Assembly (NCBI RefSeq): GCF_002709775.1
Contig: NZ_PAQR01000005.1
Coordinates: forward strand, 29,453 to 93,452
Origin: Thalassospira sp.
Lineage (GTDB): Bacteria; Pseudomonadota; Alphaproteobacteria; Rhodospirillales; Thalassospiraceae
Length of the DNA stretch: 64,000 nucleotides
Direction: 5' to 3'
Under the pieces are notes generated by a model. The model had not been told where the DNA came from. It ran no database searches and was given only the letters and a program-made list of their open reading frames with translations. Made by a program: the position numbers and the translations under genes. Positions 36,003-45,581 of this stretch are shown here, piece by piece. How positions within the stretch are numbered: the stretch's first letter is position 1; each line of letters begins with the position of its first letter.

Positions 36003-36911
36003 ATGTTCACGGAACAGGCCGATCTAAAGCTTTTGCGCATATTCCTGACCATCGTTGAGGCCGGGGGTTTTGCCGCGGCGCAAAGTGATCTCAATCTGTC
36101 ACTTTCAACAATTTCAAGCTATGTCACCGCCCTTGAGACACGGCTTGGCTTTACGCTCTGCAAGCGTGGTCGGGGCGGCTTTGCCTTGACACGCGAAGGT
36201 CAGGTGGTGTTTGAAGAAGCCCACCGGCTTTTCAAATCAGTCGCGCAATATGAAACCAAGATGCGGGCCCTTCGTGACAAACTAAGCGGCACGCTGACAA
36301 TTGGGCTTACCGATAACACCATCACCGATCCCGGTGCGCGGCGGATCGAGAAAACCATCGCACGATTTATGGAACGGGCGCCGGATGTGACATTGAATGT
36401 CGTGACACATCCACCCAATGATCTGCTGCGCGAGGTGGTGATGGATAATATCCAGATCGGGATTTGCAGCTTTCCGAAAACGGTTTTGGGCCTGCGCTAC
36501 ATACCGCTTTACGACGAGGTCCACCGGTTTTATTGCGGATCGGATCACCCGCTTTTCCCGCTGGCCGATGCGGAAATCGATATTGATGAAATCCGGCGTT
36601 ATCGCCTGATCGGGCGCAAATCCTGGCTCGGTCGGGACTTGAAGGAATTCGCCATTTCGAGGCCACATGCCACCGTGTCGGACATGGAGGCCGAGGCACG
36701 CCTGATCCTGTCAGGTGCGTTTCTGGGTTACTTGCCCGAACATTATGCCAAGCAATTTGTCGAGGCCGGGCGGATGCGCATGATCCTGCCCGAACGGTTG
36801 AAGGTGAATGTCACCTTTCAGGCCAGCCTTGATGACAGCAAACAACCCGATCCGATCACCAAGATGTTCCTTGATATGCTGATCGCCGATTTCGCAGACG
36901 CGCCTGCCTGA
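36003..36911 (+). CDS. LysR-family regulator, probably of the divergent ureohydrolase gene
   Basis: A 302-residue LTTR with an N-terminal winged helix (LLRIFLTIVEAGGFAAAQSDLNLSLSTISSYVTALE, about 9-44) and a LysR substrate-binding domain (from about 92, SGTLTIGLTDNT). It is divergent from the ureohydrolase gene, with a perfect inverted repeat in between. AzlCD follow downstream on the same strand after about 165 bases, so it might also act on them. Confidence 0.9.
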   Translation: MFTEQADLKLLRIFLTIVEAGGFAAAQSDLNLSLSTISSYVTALETRLGFTLCKRGRGGFALTREGQVVFEEAHRLFKSVAQYETKMRALRDKLSGTLTIGLTDNTITDPGARRIEKTIARFMERAPDVTLNVVTHPPNDLLREVVMDNIQIGICSFPKTVLGLRYIPLYDEVHRFYCGSDHPLFPLADAEIDIDEIRRYRLIGRKSWLGRDLKEFAISRPHATVSDMEAEARLILSGAFLGYLPEHYAKQFVEAGRMRMILPERLKVNVTFQASLDDSKQPDPITKMFLDMLIADFADAPA

Positions 36912-37022
36912 CGGACATGTGAAAAAGCGGCAATAGCAATATCGTCCAATACCGACTATCTGATATCGGCGATGATGGTGCCTGAAATAATGGCTCCTCG
37001 CCCACCAGCGATAAAAAAGGAA

Positions 37023-37051
37023 GTGCCGGTCACCCCCCAAAGAACCGGCAC
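37023..37051. repeat. Hairpin upstream of azlC
   Basis: GTGCCGGT (37023-37030) pairs with ACCGGCAC (37044-37051) around a 13-base C-rich loop. It is 27 bases before azlC. It could end LysR transcription or lie in the azlC leader; A-rich bases precede it rather than T-rich bases following it. Confidence 0.45.
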
Positions 37052-37077
37052 CCAAGATTGAATAGGAAACGTCGGAC

Positions 37078-37923
37078 ATGTCACGCCCCGGACAGACCGA
37101 GAATCAAACCGAAAACGCGCCCGAGAAGTCACCCCAGACCGGGCACTTTGACGCAGACACCATTCGGCGCGGCGCGATTGCCTGCCTGCCGCTTTTGCCG
37201 AGCACCATCATCTTTGGTGCGGTGCTGGGCGTGCTGTCAGCACAGCGTGGATTGTCGCTTAGCGAACTTTTGTTCATGAGCCTCGCCGTCTTTGCCGGAT
37301 CGGCCCAGTTTGTGTCGGTCGATCTGTGGCGCGAAACCATTCCGAGTGCGACGATCATCATCGCAACTGCCGTGATCAATATGCGCTATGTCCTGATCGG
37401 CGCGTCACTGCGCCCTGTGTTTCGCGGCCGCCCGCTTTGGGTCAAGGTGAGTGGCATGCATATGGTCGCCGATGAAAACTGGGCGGTGACCATGACGCAA
37501 AAGGACCTCGCCAATCCGGGTTTCCTGCTGGGCGGCGGGATCTTCCTGGGTGTTGTCTGGGCAACCGGCAACACGGTGGGGTACCTGCTGGGCGGTGGCA
37601 TTCCCGACCCGGAAGTCTATGCGCTTGATTTCGCTTTTACCGCCGTGTTTGCTGCGCTGACCATTGGCATGTGGAAAGGCCGCGTGGACCTTTTGCCATG
37701 GATAGCAGCAGCGATTGGTTCGATCATCGGGCATTTCGTCCTGCCCGGAACCTGGTCAATTCTGGCCGGTGCCGGTGCCGGGGTACTTGTTGCCGCCCTC
37801 ACATGGCGCGAAGACATGGATGCTGACAGCCTTGAAGCCGAATGTGCCGTTGAAGGCCGGGAGGCTTACGGCGCGCCGGAAGGCATTACGGATGCCACAC
37901 CCGTTACGGAGACAGGCAAATGA
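37078..37923 (+). CDS. azlC: AzlC-family branched-chain amino acid exporter, large subunit
   Basis: A 281-residue membrane protein with about six to eight helices and the AzlC signatures FAGSAQFVSVDLW, INMRYVLIGASLRP and a Gly-rich LGGGIFLGVVWATGNTVGYLLG. It forms an exporter of branched-chain or other amino acids with AzlD, whose gene overlaps by four bases. The first 25 residues are polar and cytoplasmic, and the C-terminal 40 residues are acidic. Confidence 0.93.
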   Translation: MSRPGQTENQTENAPEKSPQTGHFDADTIRRGAIACLPLLPSTIIFGAVLGVLSAQRGLSLSELLFMSLAVFAGSAQFVSVDLWRETIPSATIIIATAVINMRYVLIGASLRPVFRGRPLWVKVSGMHMVADENWAVTMTQKDLANPGFLLGGGIFLGVVWATGNTVGYLLGGGIPDPEVYALDFAFTAVFAALTIGMWKGRVDLLPWIAAAIGSIIGHFVLPGTWSILAGAGAGVLVAALTWREDMDADSLEAECAVEGREAYGAPEGITDATPVTETGK

Positions 37924-38249
37924 CCCAGTTCCCCGATCTGACAAGCTTCAGCCTTGAGGCCGTTTTGACCATCCTTGGCATGGCAGCCGTGACCTATGGC
38001 ATGCGCCTTGGCGGTCTTTTGATGGCGGATCGTTTGCCGCAACATGGCCGCTGGGCCCATGTTCTGGAACGCCTGCCCGGTGCAGTTCTGATTTCCGTCT
38101 GGGTACCCAGTGCGCTTTCGGCGGGTGCGATCGGCATTGCCGGTGCAGCGGCCACCGTGATTACCATGGCGGTTGCACGTAACCTGTTTGCTGCAATGGC
38201 GGTCGGTATGGTTCTGGTCGGTGTTGGCCGCTATTTCATCGGTAACTAA
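37920..38249 (+). CDS. azlD: AzlD-family exporter small subunit
   Basis: A 109-residue protein with three or four transmembrane helices and the family motifs AAVTYGMRLGGLLM and LPGAVLISVWVPSALSAG. The ATGA overlap with azlC shows translational coupling and obligate partnership. Confidence 0.93.
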   Translation: MTQFPDLTSFSLEAVLTILGMAAVTYGMRLGGLLMADRLPQHGRWAHVLERLPGAVLISVWVPSALSAGAIGIAGAAATVITMAVARNLFAAMAVGMVLVGVGRYFIGN

Positions 38250-38274
38250 CCATCCACCGAAGAGATCACAAAGA

Positions 38275-38307
38275 AAAAGCCGCCCTTTTATGAGGGCGGC
38301 TTTTTAC
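38275..38307. terminator. Bidirectional terminator between azlD and prfC
   Basis: AAAAGCCGCCCT pairs with AGGGCGGCTTTT around a TTTATG loop, with A and T tracts on both sides, between two convergent genes. Confidence 0.92.
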
Positions 38308-38326
38308 ATTTAATGGCAGGCGATGA

Positions 38327-39919
<1,593 letters not shown>

Positions 39920-40022
39920 GGTTATCAACTTTAATCCGATATGAATTTCTTGGCGCGCAATGTAGCGATTTTTAACGGTATTGCCACCGTGAAATCATCA
40001 TATCGGACATGAAGCGGACGGT

Positions 40023-41066
40023 TTAACCCAGCCAAAACTGCGAAATGACGCCGATTGCGAACGACCCGACCAGCGCATAGACCAGATAAAGCGCAAAGAC
40101 CGGCTTTTTCACCAACGCAAAGACAGCGATGGCGGCTGGGATGGATGACACACCGCCAGCCACCAGGAAGGCCATTGCCGCCCCCGATTGCATGCCCTGC
40201 GCGATCAGGCCCTCCATGATCGGAAGGGCAGCATAGCCGTTCAAATAGGCCGGCACCCCAACAAGGGTCGCAATCGCAATCGGGCCAAGCCCGTCCCCAC
40301 CGAGCAATCCACTGACACTTTCGGCCGGAACATAGGCAACCATGATGCTTTCAAGCAGGAAGGCGAAAGCAAGCCATTTGCCCAGGAAGATCATGTTCGA
40401 CACAGCGGACGTGCGGAACTTTTTGATCCGTTCATCATCCTGCCAGAACTTCCAGAAAACCGCATTGTGCGAACGGACCTTCGCCCCGCCGCAACCGCCA
40501 TTGCCAACGCCGTCGCGCAGCGGATCAGAAAGAAAGCCCTGCGCGCCCAGCCACATGGTGACAAAACCGCCCATCAAACCAAGCGCAATCGCCGAGATCA
40601 TTTTGATCACCGCAAAGTCAGTGCCGAGCGTCCCCATGGTCAGAACAAACATCGCCGGATCAATCACCGGGCTTGCGAGCCAAAATGCCATGACCGGGGC
40701 CAGTGGAACCCCCATGGCCAAAAGGGCTGCAATCAGCGGTATTACGCCGCAAGAGCAAAAGGGCGATAGCGCGCCAAAGGCAGCAGCAGTAAAGACCATG
40801 CGCACCGGCCGCCCGGCAAAGGCACGTGAAATCAGGTTATCGGCCCCGGTTGCAGTGGCATAGGCGGCAATCCCGATGGAAAGCACGAGGAACGGCGCGG
40901 TTTCAGCAAAGGAATGGGCCGTGAACAGGACGCTTGGCACAAATTGTGGCGCATCAAAGATAAAGATCGCGGCAAGGATGATGCAGGCGGCCAGCAGAAC
41001 ACGATCAATCTGTCGTGCAGATGACCCGAAGCGGCGCAATTGAACTGTCAGGGCACTCATATCCAT
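40023..41066 (-). CDS. DUF318/ArsP-like permease of the arsenic island
   Basis: A 347-residue membrane protein with about eight helices. The family motif SPFCSCGVIPL near residue 103 and the cytoplasmic loop with NGGCGGAK (about 186-193) supply cysteines that could handle a soft metalloid. ArsP, in this permease family, exports trivalent organoarsenicals. The gene starts 46 bases after arsR2 on the same strand and is divergent from the ACR3 operon, which supports a metalloid role, although other members have other or unknown substrates. The start may be 41060 rather than 41066. Confidence 0.88.
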   Translation of the reverse strand: MDMSALTVQLRRFGSSARQIDRVLLAACIILAAIFIFDAPQFVPSVLFTAHSFAETAPFLVLSIGIAAYATATGADNLISRAFAGRPVRMVFTAAAFGALSPFCSCGVIPLIAALLAMGVPLAPVMAFWLASPVIDPAMFVLTMGTLGTDFAVIKMISAIALGLMGGFVTMWLGAQGFLSDPLRDGVGNGGCGGAKVRSHNAVFWKFWQDDERIKKFRTSAVSNMIFLGKWLAFAFLLESIMVAYVPAESVSGLLGGDGLGPIAIATLVGVPAYLNGYAALPIMEGLIAQGMQSGAAMAFLVAGGVSSIPAAIAVFALVKKPVFALYLVYALVGSFAIGVISQFWLG

Positions 41067-41111
41067 ATCCCTAGAAAATTAGTTTCTTTAACGCAAAAAA
41101 AGAGGCCCGAC

Positions 41112-41435
41112 CTAGCAGGCGTTTTCCGGTTCACCGGCAATCTCAAGATCAACCCCACTGCAGCATTCATCGGTGATGAAGCCGACAAGGCCGCGCATCA
41201 CATCGAAATCCGCCCGATTGCGGGTTTCACGACCCAGCTTTTCCTGTTTGACCAGACCGGCCTGAACCAAAGTCCCCAGATGATGGGAAAGGGTCGATGC
41301 CGGCAGACCAAGCAGCCGTCCGATATCGCCAATGTTAAGGCCATCGTCGCCTGCCTTGACCAGCAGGCGATAGATTTTCAAACGGGCTTCGTGACCCAGG
41401 GCGGCAAAGGCCGGTGCAATGGTTTTTTCACTCAT
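41112..41435 (-). CDS. arsR2: ArsR-family metalloid-responsive repressor 2
   Basis: A 107-residue winged-helix repressor (recognition helix LLGLPASTLSHHLGTLVQAGLV, about 41-62). Cys91-Cys92 (DECC) and Cys107 at the very end are placed like the C-terminal As(III) site of AfArsR-type repressors rather than the ELCVCDL site of E. coli ArsR. It heads the operon with the DUF318 permease and is divergent from a second ArsR with the same Cys91-Cys92 pair. The symbol only distinguishes the two copies. Confidence 0.92.
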   Translation of the reverse strand: MSEKTIAPAFAALGHEARLKIYRLLVKAGDDGLNIGDIGRLLGLPASTLSHHLGTLVQAGLVKQEKLGRETRNRADFDVMRGLVGFITDECCSGVDLEIAGEPENAC

Positions 41436-41444
41436 GCGGCGATT

Positions 41445-41464
41445 ATAACTATATTTCTAGTTAT
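41445..41464. promoter_or_regulatory. Inverted repeat ATAACTA-N6-TAGTTAT upstream of arsR2
   Basis: Perfect 7-base arms, starting 10 bases upstream of the arsR2 start codon. AT-rich imperfect or perfect palindromes at the promoter are typical operators of ArsR/SmtB repressors. Confidence 0.6.
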
Positions 41465-41543
41465 TTAAATATATTTTTCCGGAACCATTATACCAATGAC
41501 TTCAAAAGATTTTCTAACGTCTGGCGCGGCAATTGCGCTGGCT

Positions 41544-41557
41544 GACATACAAATGTC
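41544..41557. promoter_or_regulatory. Short palindrome GACAT-N4-ATGTC upstream of arsR1
   Basis: Perfect 5-base arms. The same GACAT/ATGTC half-sites recur in the larger inverted repeat 15 bases downstream, which suggests two sites for the same repressor. Confidence 0.5.
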
Positions 41558-41571
41558 ACTTGCCAGAAAGC

Positions 41572-41599
41572 CCATATGTCGATATTTCCCGACATATGG
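41572..41599 (+). promoter_or_regulatory. Inverted repeat CCATATGTCG-N8-CGACATATGG overlapping the arsR1 start
   Basis: Perfect 10-base arms at 41572-41581 and 41590-41599; the right arm includes the ATG at 41596. As DNA it is a likely ArsR operator; as RNA it would bury the start codon in a stem. Confidence 0.65.
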
Positions 41600-41940
41600 A
41601 AACAAAACACGCAATCAGCGCCCTTGGCGCTTTGGCACAGGAACACAGACTGGCGGCTTTTCGGTTGCTGGTCCGCGCTGGCAATGACGGCATTGCCGCG
41701 GGCGAACTGGCCCGGCAGCTGTCGATCCCGCATAACACCATGTCATCGCATCTGACGACACTTAGTCAGGCAGGACTGATCACAAGTACGCGCGAAGGCC
41801 GGTCGATCATTTACCGGATTGTGCCCGACGCGATGCGCGATCTTCTGGGGTTCCTTGCCGATGACTGCTGTCAGGGGCAACCAGAACTGTGCGGGCTGCC
41901 AAGCCGTGCTGCCACCAACACTGAAAAAGGATGCTGCTAG
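41596..41940 (+). CDS. arsR1: ArsR-family metalloid-responsive repressor 1
   Basis: A 114-residue repressor with the winged helix LSIPHNTMSSHLTTLSQAGLI (about 42-62) and many C-terminal cysteines: Cys91-Cys92, Cys99, and Cys113-Cys114 at the end (DDCCQGQPELCG, EKGCC). This fits an AfArsR-type As(III)/Sb(III) site. The acr3 gene begins directly at the next base after the stop codon. ATG 41596 gives a normal start, but no Shine-Dalgarno site precedes it and the codon lies inside a 10-bp inverted repeat; an upstream in-frame codon at 41533 is a less likely alternative. Confidence 0.9.
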   Translation: METKHAISALGALAQEHRLAAFRLLVRAGNDGIAAGELARQLSIPHNTMSSHLTTLSQAGLITSTREGRSIIYRIVPDAMRDLLGFLADDCCQGQPELCGLPSRAATNTEKGCC

Positions 41941-42972
41941 ATGGGCATTTTCGAACGTTTTCTGACCATCTGGGTCGCGGCCAGCATTGTGGTCGGCATT
42001 ATCCTTGGCGAGCTGTTCCCCCAACTGTTTCAGGCGATTGGCAATCTGACCGCCTATGAGATCAATCTGCCGGTGACTGTTCTGATCTGGCTCATGATTG
42101 TGCCGATGTTGATGAAGGTCGATTTTGGCGCGCTTCATGAAGTCGGCCGCCAATGGCGCGGGATTGGTGTGACGCTTGGGGTCAACTGGTTGATCAAACC
42201 GTTCACCATGGCTGCCCTCGGCTGGCTGTTTATCGGCTTTTTGTTCCGCCCGCTCCTGCCGGAAGCACAAATCGAAAGCTATATCGCCGGTCTGATCCTG
42301 TTGGGGGCCGCACCGTGCACGGCGATGGTGTTTGTCTGGTCGCACCTGACCAAGGGGGATGCGAACTTTACGCTCACCCAAGTCGCGCTCAATGACACGA
42401 TCATGATCTTTGCCTTTGCGCCGATTGTCGCCTTGTTGCTGGGTATTTCGGCGATCACCATCCCGTGGGAAACGCTGACCATTTCGGTTGTGGCCTTTAT
42501 CGTTATTCCGGTGATTGCCGGCCAGATCATCCGAAGCCGTCTGATGAAGGGCGGGGTTGTGGCATTCAATGATTTTGATGCCAAGCTCAAACCCGTTTCG
42601 ATGATTGCGTTGCTCAGCACGCTGGTTTTGCTGTTTGCCTTTCAGGGACAACAGATCATTGCCCAGCCGATGATCATCGCCCTTCTGGCGGTGCCGATCA
42701 TTTTGCAGACCTATTTCATTGCCGCCATTGCCTATATCGCCAACAAGGTGCTGGGCGTGGAGCATAAAATTGCCGCGCCGTCATCGATGATCGGGGCTTC
42801 GAACTTCTTTGAACTGGCAGTGGCAACCGCCATCGGGCTGTTCGGGTTTTCATCGGGTGCGGCCCTTGCCACCGTCGTCGGGGTGCTGGTTGAAGTGCCG
42901 GTGATGCTATCGCTTGTTGCCATTGCCAATCGCACCCGTGGCTGGTTTCCCAATTCAAACGTTGCATCTTAA
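41941..42972 (+). CDS. acr3: ACR3-family arsenite efflux transporter
   Basis: A 343-residue, ten-helix exporter of arsenite. Family marks are the conserved helix-4 cysteine in GAAPCTAMVFVWS, LNDTIMIFAFAP, and the late SSMIGASNFFELAVATAI. It starts at the base after the arsR1 stop codon, so translation is coupled; its ribosome site (AAAAAGGATG) lies inside arsR1. The GAPDH gene follows after 12 bases. Sometimes annotated arsB, but it is not related to the E. coli ArsB family. Confidence 0.96.
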   Translation: MGIFERFLTIWVAASIVVGIILGELFPQLFQAIGNLTAYEINLPVTVLIWLMIVPMLMKVDFGALHEVGRQWRGIGVTLGVNWLIKPFTMAALGWLFIGFLFRPLLPEAQIESYIAGLILLGAAPCTAMVFVWSHLTKGDANFTLTQVALNDTIMIFAFAPIVALLLGISAITIPWETLTISVVAFIVIPVIAGQIIRSRLMKGGVVAFNDFDAKLKPVSMIALLSTLVLLFAFQGQQIIAQPMIIALLAVPIILQTYFIAAIAYIANKVLGVEHKIAAPSSMIGASNFFELAVATAIGLFGFSSGAALATVVGVLVEVPVMLSLVAIANRTRGWFPNSNVAS

Positions 42973-42984
42973 CGGAGTCCTGAG

Positions 42985-44010
42985 ATGAGCCGTAAAATTC
43001 GCGTTGGCATCAATGGTTTTGGCCGCATGGGACGACTGGTTCTGCGCGCCGGCTGGGGGCACCCGAACCTTGAATTTGTCCATATCAACGAAATCAAGGG
43101 CGGGGCGGTTACCGCTGCCCACTTGCTGGAATTTGATTCGGTCCATGGCCGCTGGGGCAATGGTGTTGCCTGCATCGATGATCACGTGGTGATCGATCAG
43201 ACCCACAAGATCAGCTTTAGCGAAAACGCCACGCCGGGCGAAACCGACTGGGTCGGCATGGGATGCGACGTCGTTCTGGAATGCACCGGCAAGTTCAAAA
43301 CACCCGAAACATTGCAGCCCTATTTCGATCAGGGAGTTAAAAAGGTCATCGTCGCCGCCCCGGTCAAGGAAGGCGCGCTTAATATCGTCTATGGCGTGAA
43401 TGATGATTTGTATGATCCGGCCCAGCATCACCTTCTGACAGCGGCGAGCTGCACCACCAACTGTCTGGCGCCAGTAGTCAAGGTCATGCATGAGAAGCTT
43501 GGCATCGTGCATGGATCCATCACCACCATTCATGATGTGACCAACACCCAGACGATTGTCGATCTGCCGCACAAGGATTTGCGCCGGGCGCGGTCGTGCC
43601 TGCAATCTCTGATCCCGACAAGCACCGGATCGGCGACCGCGATCACGATGATTTACCCGGAGCTTAAGGGCAAACTGAACGGTATTGCCGTGCGCGTGCC
43701 GTTGCTCAATGCGTCGCTCACCGATTGCGTTTTCGAAGTGGCAGAAGACACCGATGTTGAAACAGTCAATCGCCTGATGCGTGAAGCGTCGGAAACCTAT
43801 CTGGCCGGGATCCTTGGCTATGAAGATCGCCCACTGGTCAGTGCCGATTACCTTAATGACAGCCGGTCTTCGATCATTGATGCCGGATCAACCATGGTGA
43901 TTGATAAACGGCAGGTCAAAATTCTGGCCTGGTATGACAATGAATGGGGATATGTCTGCCGCATGGCGGATCTGACCGTCAAAGTCGCGCAGCATATTTT
44001 GGGGAACTGA
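42985..44010 (+). CDS. ArsJ-associated glyceraldehyde-3-phosphate dehydrogenase
   Basis: A 341-residue GAPDH with the NAD loop [11 protein letters not shown] (about 8-18), catalytic Cys156 in [11 protein letters not shown] and a normal C-terminus (WYDNEWGY). Lying between acr3 and arsJ, it belongs to the group that uses arsenate in place of phosphate to make 1-arseno-3-phosphoglycerate, which ArsJ then exports. This is probably not the glycolytic enzyme. CGGAGTCCTGAG precedes the ATG, and arsJ follows after 5 bases. Confidence 0.93.
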   Translation: MSRKIRVGINGFGRMGRLVLRAGWGHPNLEFVHINEIKGGAVTAAHLLEFDSVHGRWGNGVACIDDHVVIDQTHKISFSENATPGETDWVGMGCDVVLECTGKFKTPETLQPYFDQGVKKVIVAAPVKEGALNIVYGVNDDLYDPAQHHLLTAASCTTNCLAPVVKVMHEKLGIVHGSITTIHDVTNTQTIVDLPHKDLRRARSCLQSLIPTSTGSATAITMIYPELKGKLNGIAVRVPLLNASLTDCVFEVAEDTDVETVNRLMREASETYLAGILGYEDRPLVSADYLNDSRSSIIDAGSTMVIDKRQVKILAWYDNEWGYVCRMADLTVKVAQHILGN

Positions 44011-44015
44011 CCAGC

Positions 44016-45242
44016 ATGTCGGCCGCAATCCGCAACTATGCGCTGGTCACCGGGGCCTATTGGGGCTTTACGCTGACCGACGGGGCGCTGCGTATGTTGG
44101 TGCTGTTGCACTTTCATGCGTTGGGTTATTCGGCATTTGAGATCGCGCTTCTGTTCATCCTGTATGAAGTGGCCGGGATCGTTACCAATCTGGTGGGCGG
44201 ATGGCTGGCACAGGCGCGCGGATTGCGCTTTACCCTGTTTGCCGGACTGGCATTGCAAATCGCATCCTTGACTGCGCTTTCATTTACCAGTCCCGATTGG
44301 TTGCCCGCGATTTCGGTCGCCTATGTCATGGGGCTTCAGGCGGCATCGGGTGTCGCCAAGGACCTGACCAAGATGTCGAGCAAATCGGCGATCAAGGTTT
44401 TGGTGCCGGCCAACGCCGAAGGCGTGCTTTTCCGCTGGGTGGCACTTTTGACCGGGTCGAAAAACGCGCTTAAGGGTGTCGGCTTTTTCATGGGTGGGGC
44501 GCTGCTTTCCTGGCTTGGATTTTCAGGCGCGTTGCTTGCGATGGCGGCGGGATTGGCACTGACACTCATCGCCGTTGCCATCTCGCTCGGCTCGGCGATG
44601 ACGGGCCCCGCCAGTGCGATGAAGCCGAAATTCCGCGATGTATTTTCGCGTGATCGCAAGATCAATGTGTTGTCCGCCGCCCGGCTGTTTTTGTTTGGAT
44701 CGCGTGATATCTGGTTCGTCGTCGGGTTGCCGGTATTTCTGGCCTCCGAGCTTGGCTGGAGCCATATCGAGGTTGGCAGTTACATGGCGCTTTGGGTAAT
44801 CGGTTATGGCTTCATTCAGGCCATCGCACCCAAGATGTTGCGCGCCAAAACCCGTGAGCCGGATGGCAGAACGGCCCAAATCTGGATCGCAGCCCTGATT
44901 GCAGTATCCGCAGTAATTGCCGCAGCGATCACGCGTGACATCGCGCCTGAACTTGCGGTTTTGGGTGGGTTGCTGGTGTTCGGGGTGGTTTTTGCCATCA
45001 ATTCATCGCTGCATTCATACCTTATCCTTGCCTATGCCGAGGGCGACAAGGTCGCGATGAATGTCGGGTTTTATTATATGTCGAATGCCATCGGGCGTTT
45101 GAGCGGTACGGTGCTTTCAGGGGTTGCGTATTTGTATGGCGGGTTGGTCGGATGCCTTGTGACATCGATTGCGTTTTTGACGCTTGCCTGGGTGATAAGT
45201 GCCGCCCTTCCATCGCGATCAGATGTGTCAACGCAGGGTTGA
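44016..45242 (+). CDS. arsJ: ArsJ, organoarsenical (1-arseno-3-phosphoglycerate) efflux MFS permease
   Basis: A 408-residue major-facilitator protein with about 11-12 helices. The N-terminus YWGFTLTDGALRMLVLLHFHALGYSAFEIALLF, the cytoplasmic KDLTKMSSKSAIK and VALLTGSKNALKGVGFF are recognisable ArsJ features. With the upstream GAPDH it forms the two-protein arsenate resistance pathway. ATG 44016 is 5 bases after the GAPDH stop codon, with GGGGAACTGA before it. Last gene of the island. Confidence 0.94.
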   Translation: MSAAIRNYALVTGAYWGFTLTDGALRMLVLLHFHALGYSAFEIALLFILYEVAGIVTNLVGGWLAQARGLRFTLFAGLALQIASLTALSFTSPDWLPAISVAYVMGLQAASGVAKDLTKMSSKSAIKVLVPANAEGVLFRWVALLTGSKNALKGVGFFMGGALLSWLGFSGALLAMAAGLALTLIAVAISLGSAMTGPASAMKPKFRDVFSRDRKINVLSAARLFLFGSRDIWFVVGLPVFLASELGWSHIEVGSYMALWVIGYGFIQAIAPKMLRAKTREPDGRTAQIWIAALIAVSAVIAAAITRDIAPELAVLGGLLVFGVVFAINSSLHSYLILAYAEGDKVAMNVGFYYMSNAIGRLSGTVLSGVAYLYGGLVGCLVTSIAFLTLAWVISAALPSRSDVSTQG

Positions 45243-45329
45243 TCGAAAAAACTTCCTTCGCAGATGCGGGATAAACATCTGAAAAGACTCACAATCCTGT
45301 TTCATGAAAATTTAATCGCGCAAAAACCC

Positions 45330-45359
45330 GTGACAAGACACTGCATATAGGGGTACGAT
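45330..45359 (+). promoter_or_regulatory. Candidate sigma-70 promoter upstream of the structured RNA
   Basis: GTGACA (45330-45335), an 18-base spacer and TACGAT (45354-45359) match the consensus in 5 of 6 and 4 of 6 positions. Transcription would begin near 45366. Confidence 0.4.
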
Positions 45360-45365
45360 TCCAAT

Positions 45366-45556
45366 CAACGGTCAATAACTGGACCGCAGGAGGGGTTCCC
45401 GAGTGCCGCGAAAAAGCGTCTTAAAACGAGAATTTTCGCCACCCGGATCGCACATGCAACATGCTGCGACCGGCGGAAACTCCTACCGCCACTTCCATCG
45501 CAAGATGAAAATTGAATGCGCGCCTTTCCATGACGGAATGGCGCGTTTTGCTTTTT
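45366..45556 (+). ncRNA. Candidate small RNA or structured leader in front of phoH
   Basis: About 190 bases with a promoter before them, several stem-loops and a terminator at the end. Stem 1: GCGAAAA (45408-45414) with TTTTCGC (45433-45439), containing CGT-N6-ACG. Stem 2: CCGG, TCGCA and CATG (45443-45456) with CATG, TGCGA and CCGG (45460-45473), each side having one bulged base. Stem 3: GGCGG (45472-45476) with CCGCC (45486-45490), whose loop displays CTCCT, complementary to a Shine-Dalgarno sequence. No open frame with a ribosome site is present. It matches no RNA family that I can name with confidence. Confidence 0.5.
45519..45556 (+). terminator. Terminator of the candidate RNA, just before phoH
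   Basis: CGCGCCTTTCC (45519-45529) pairs with GGAATGGCGCG (45535-45545), one mismatch, and is followed by TTTTGCTTTTTT. It lies 25 bases before the phoH start, so it ends an upstream RNA or acts as an attenuator. Confidence 0.75.
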
Positions 45557-45581
45557 TGGCAACTTTGTTGAGGTGATCGTC

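Larger units (their letters stand above)
45243..45581. other. Intergenic region between arsJ and phoH
   Basis: About 340 bases without a protein gene. The second half is taken by the candidate structured RNA and its terminator described separately; the first 85 bases after arsJ show no clear terminator. Confidence 0.5.
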
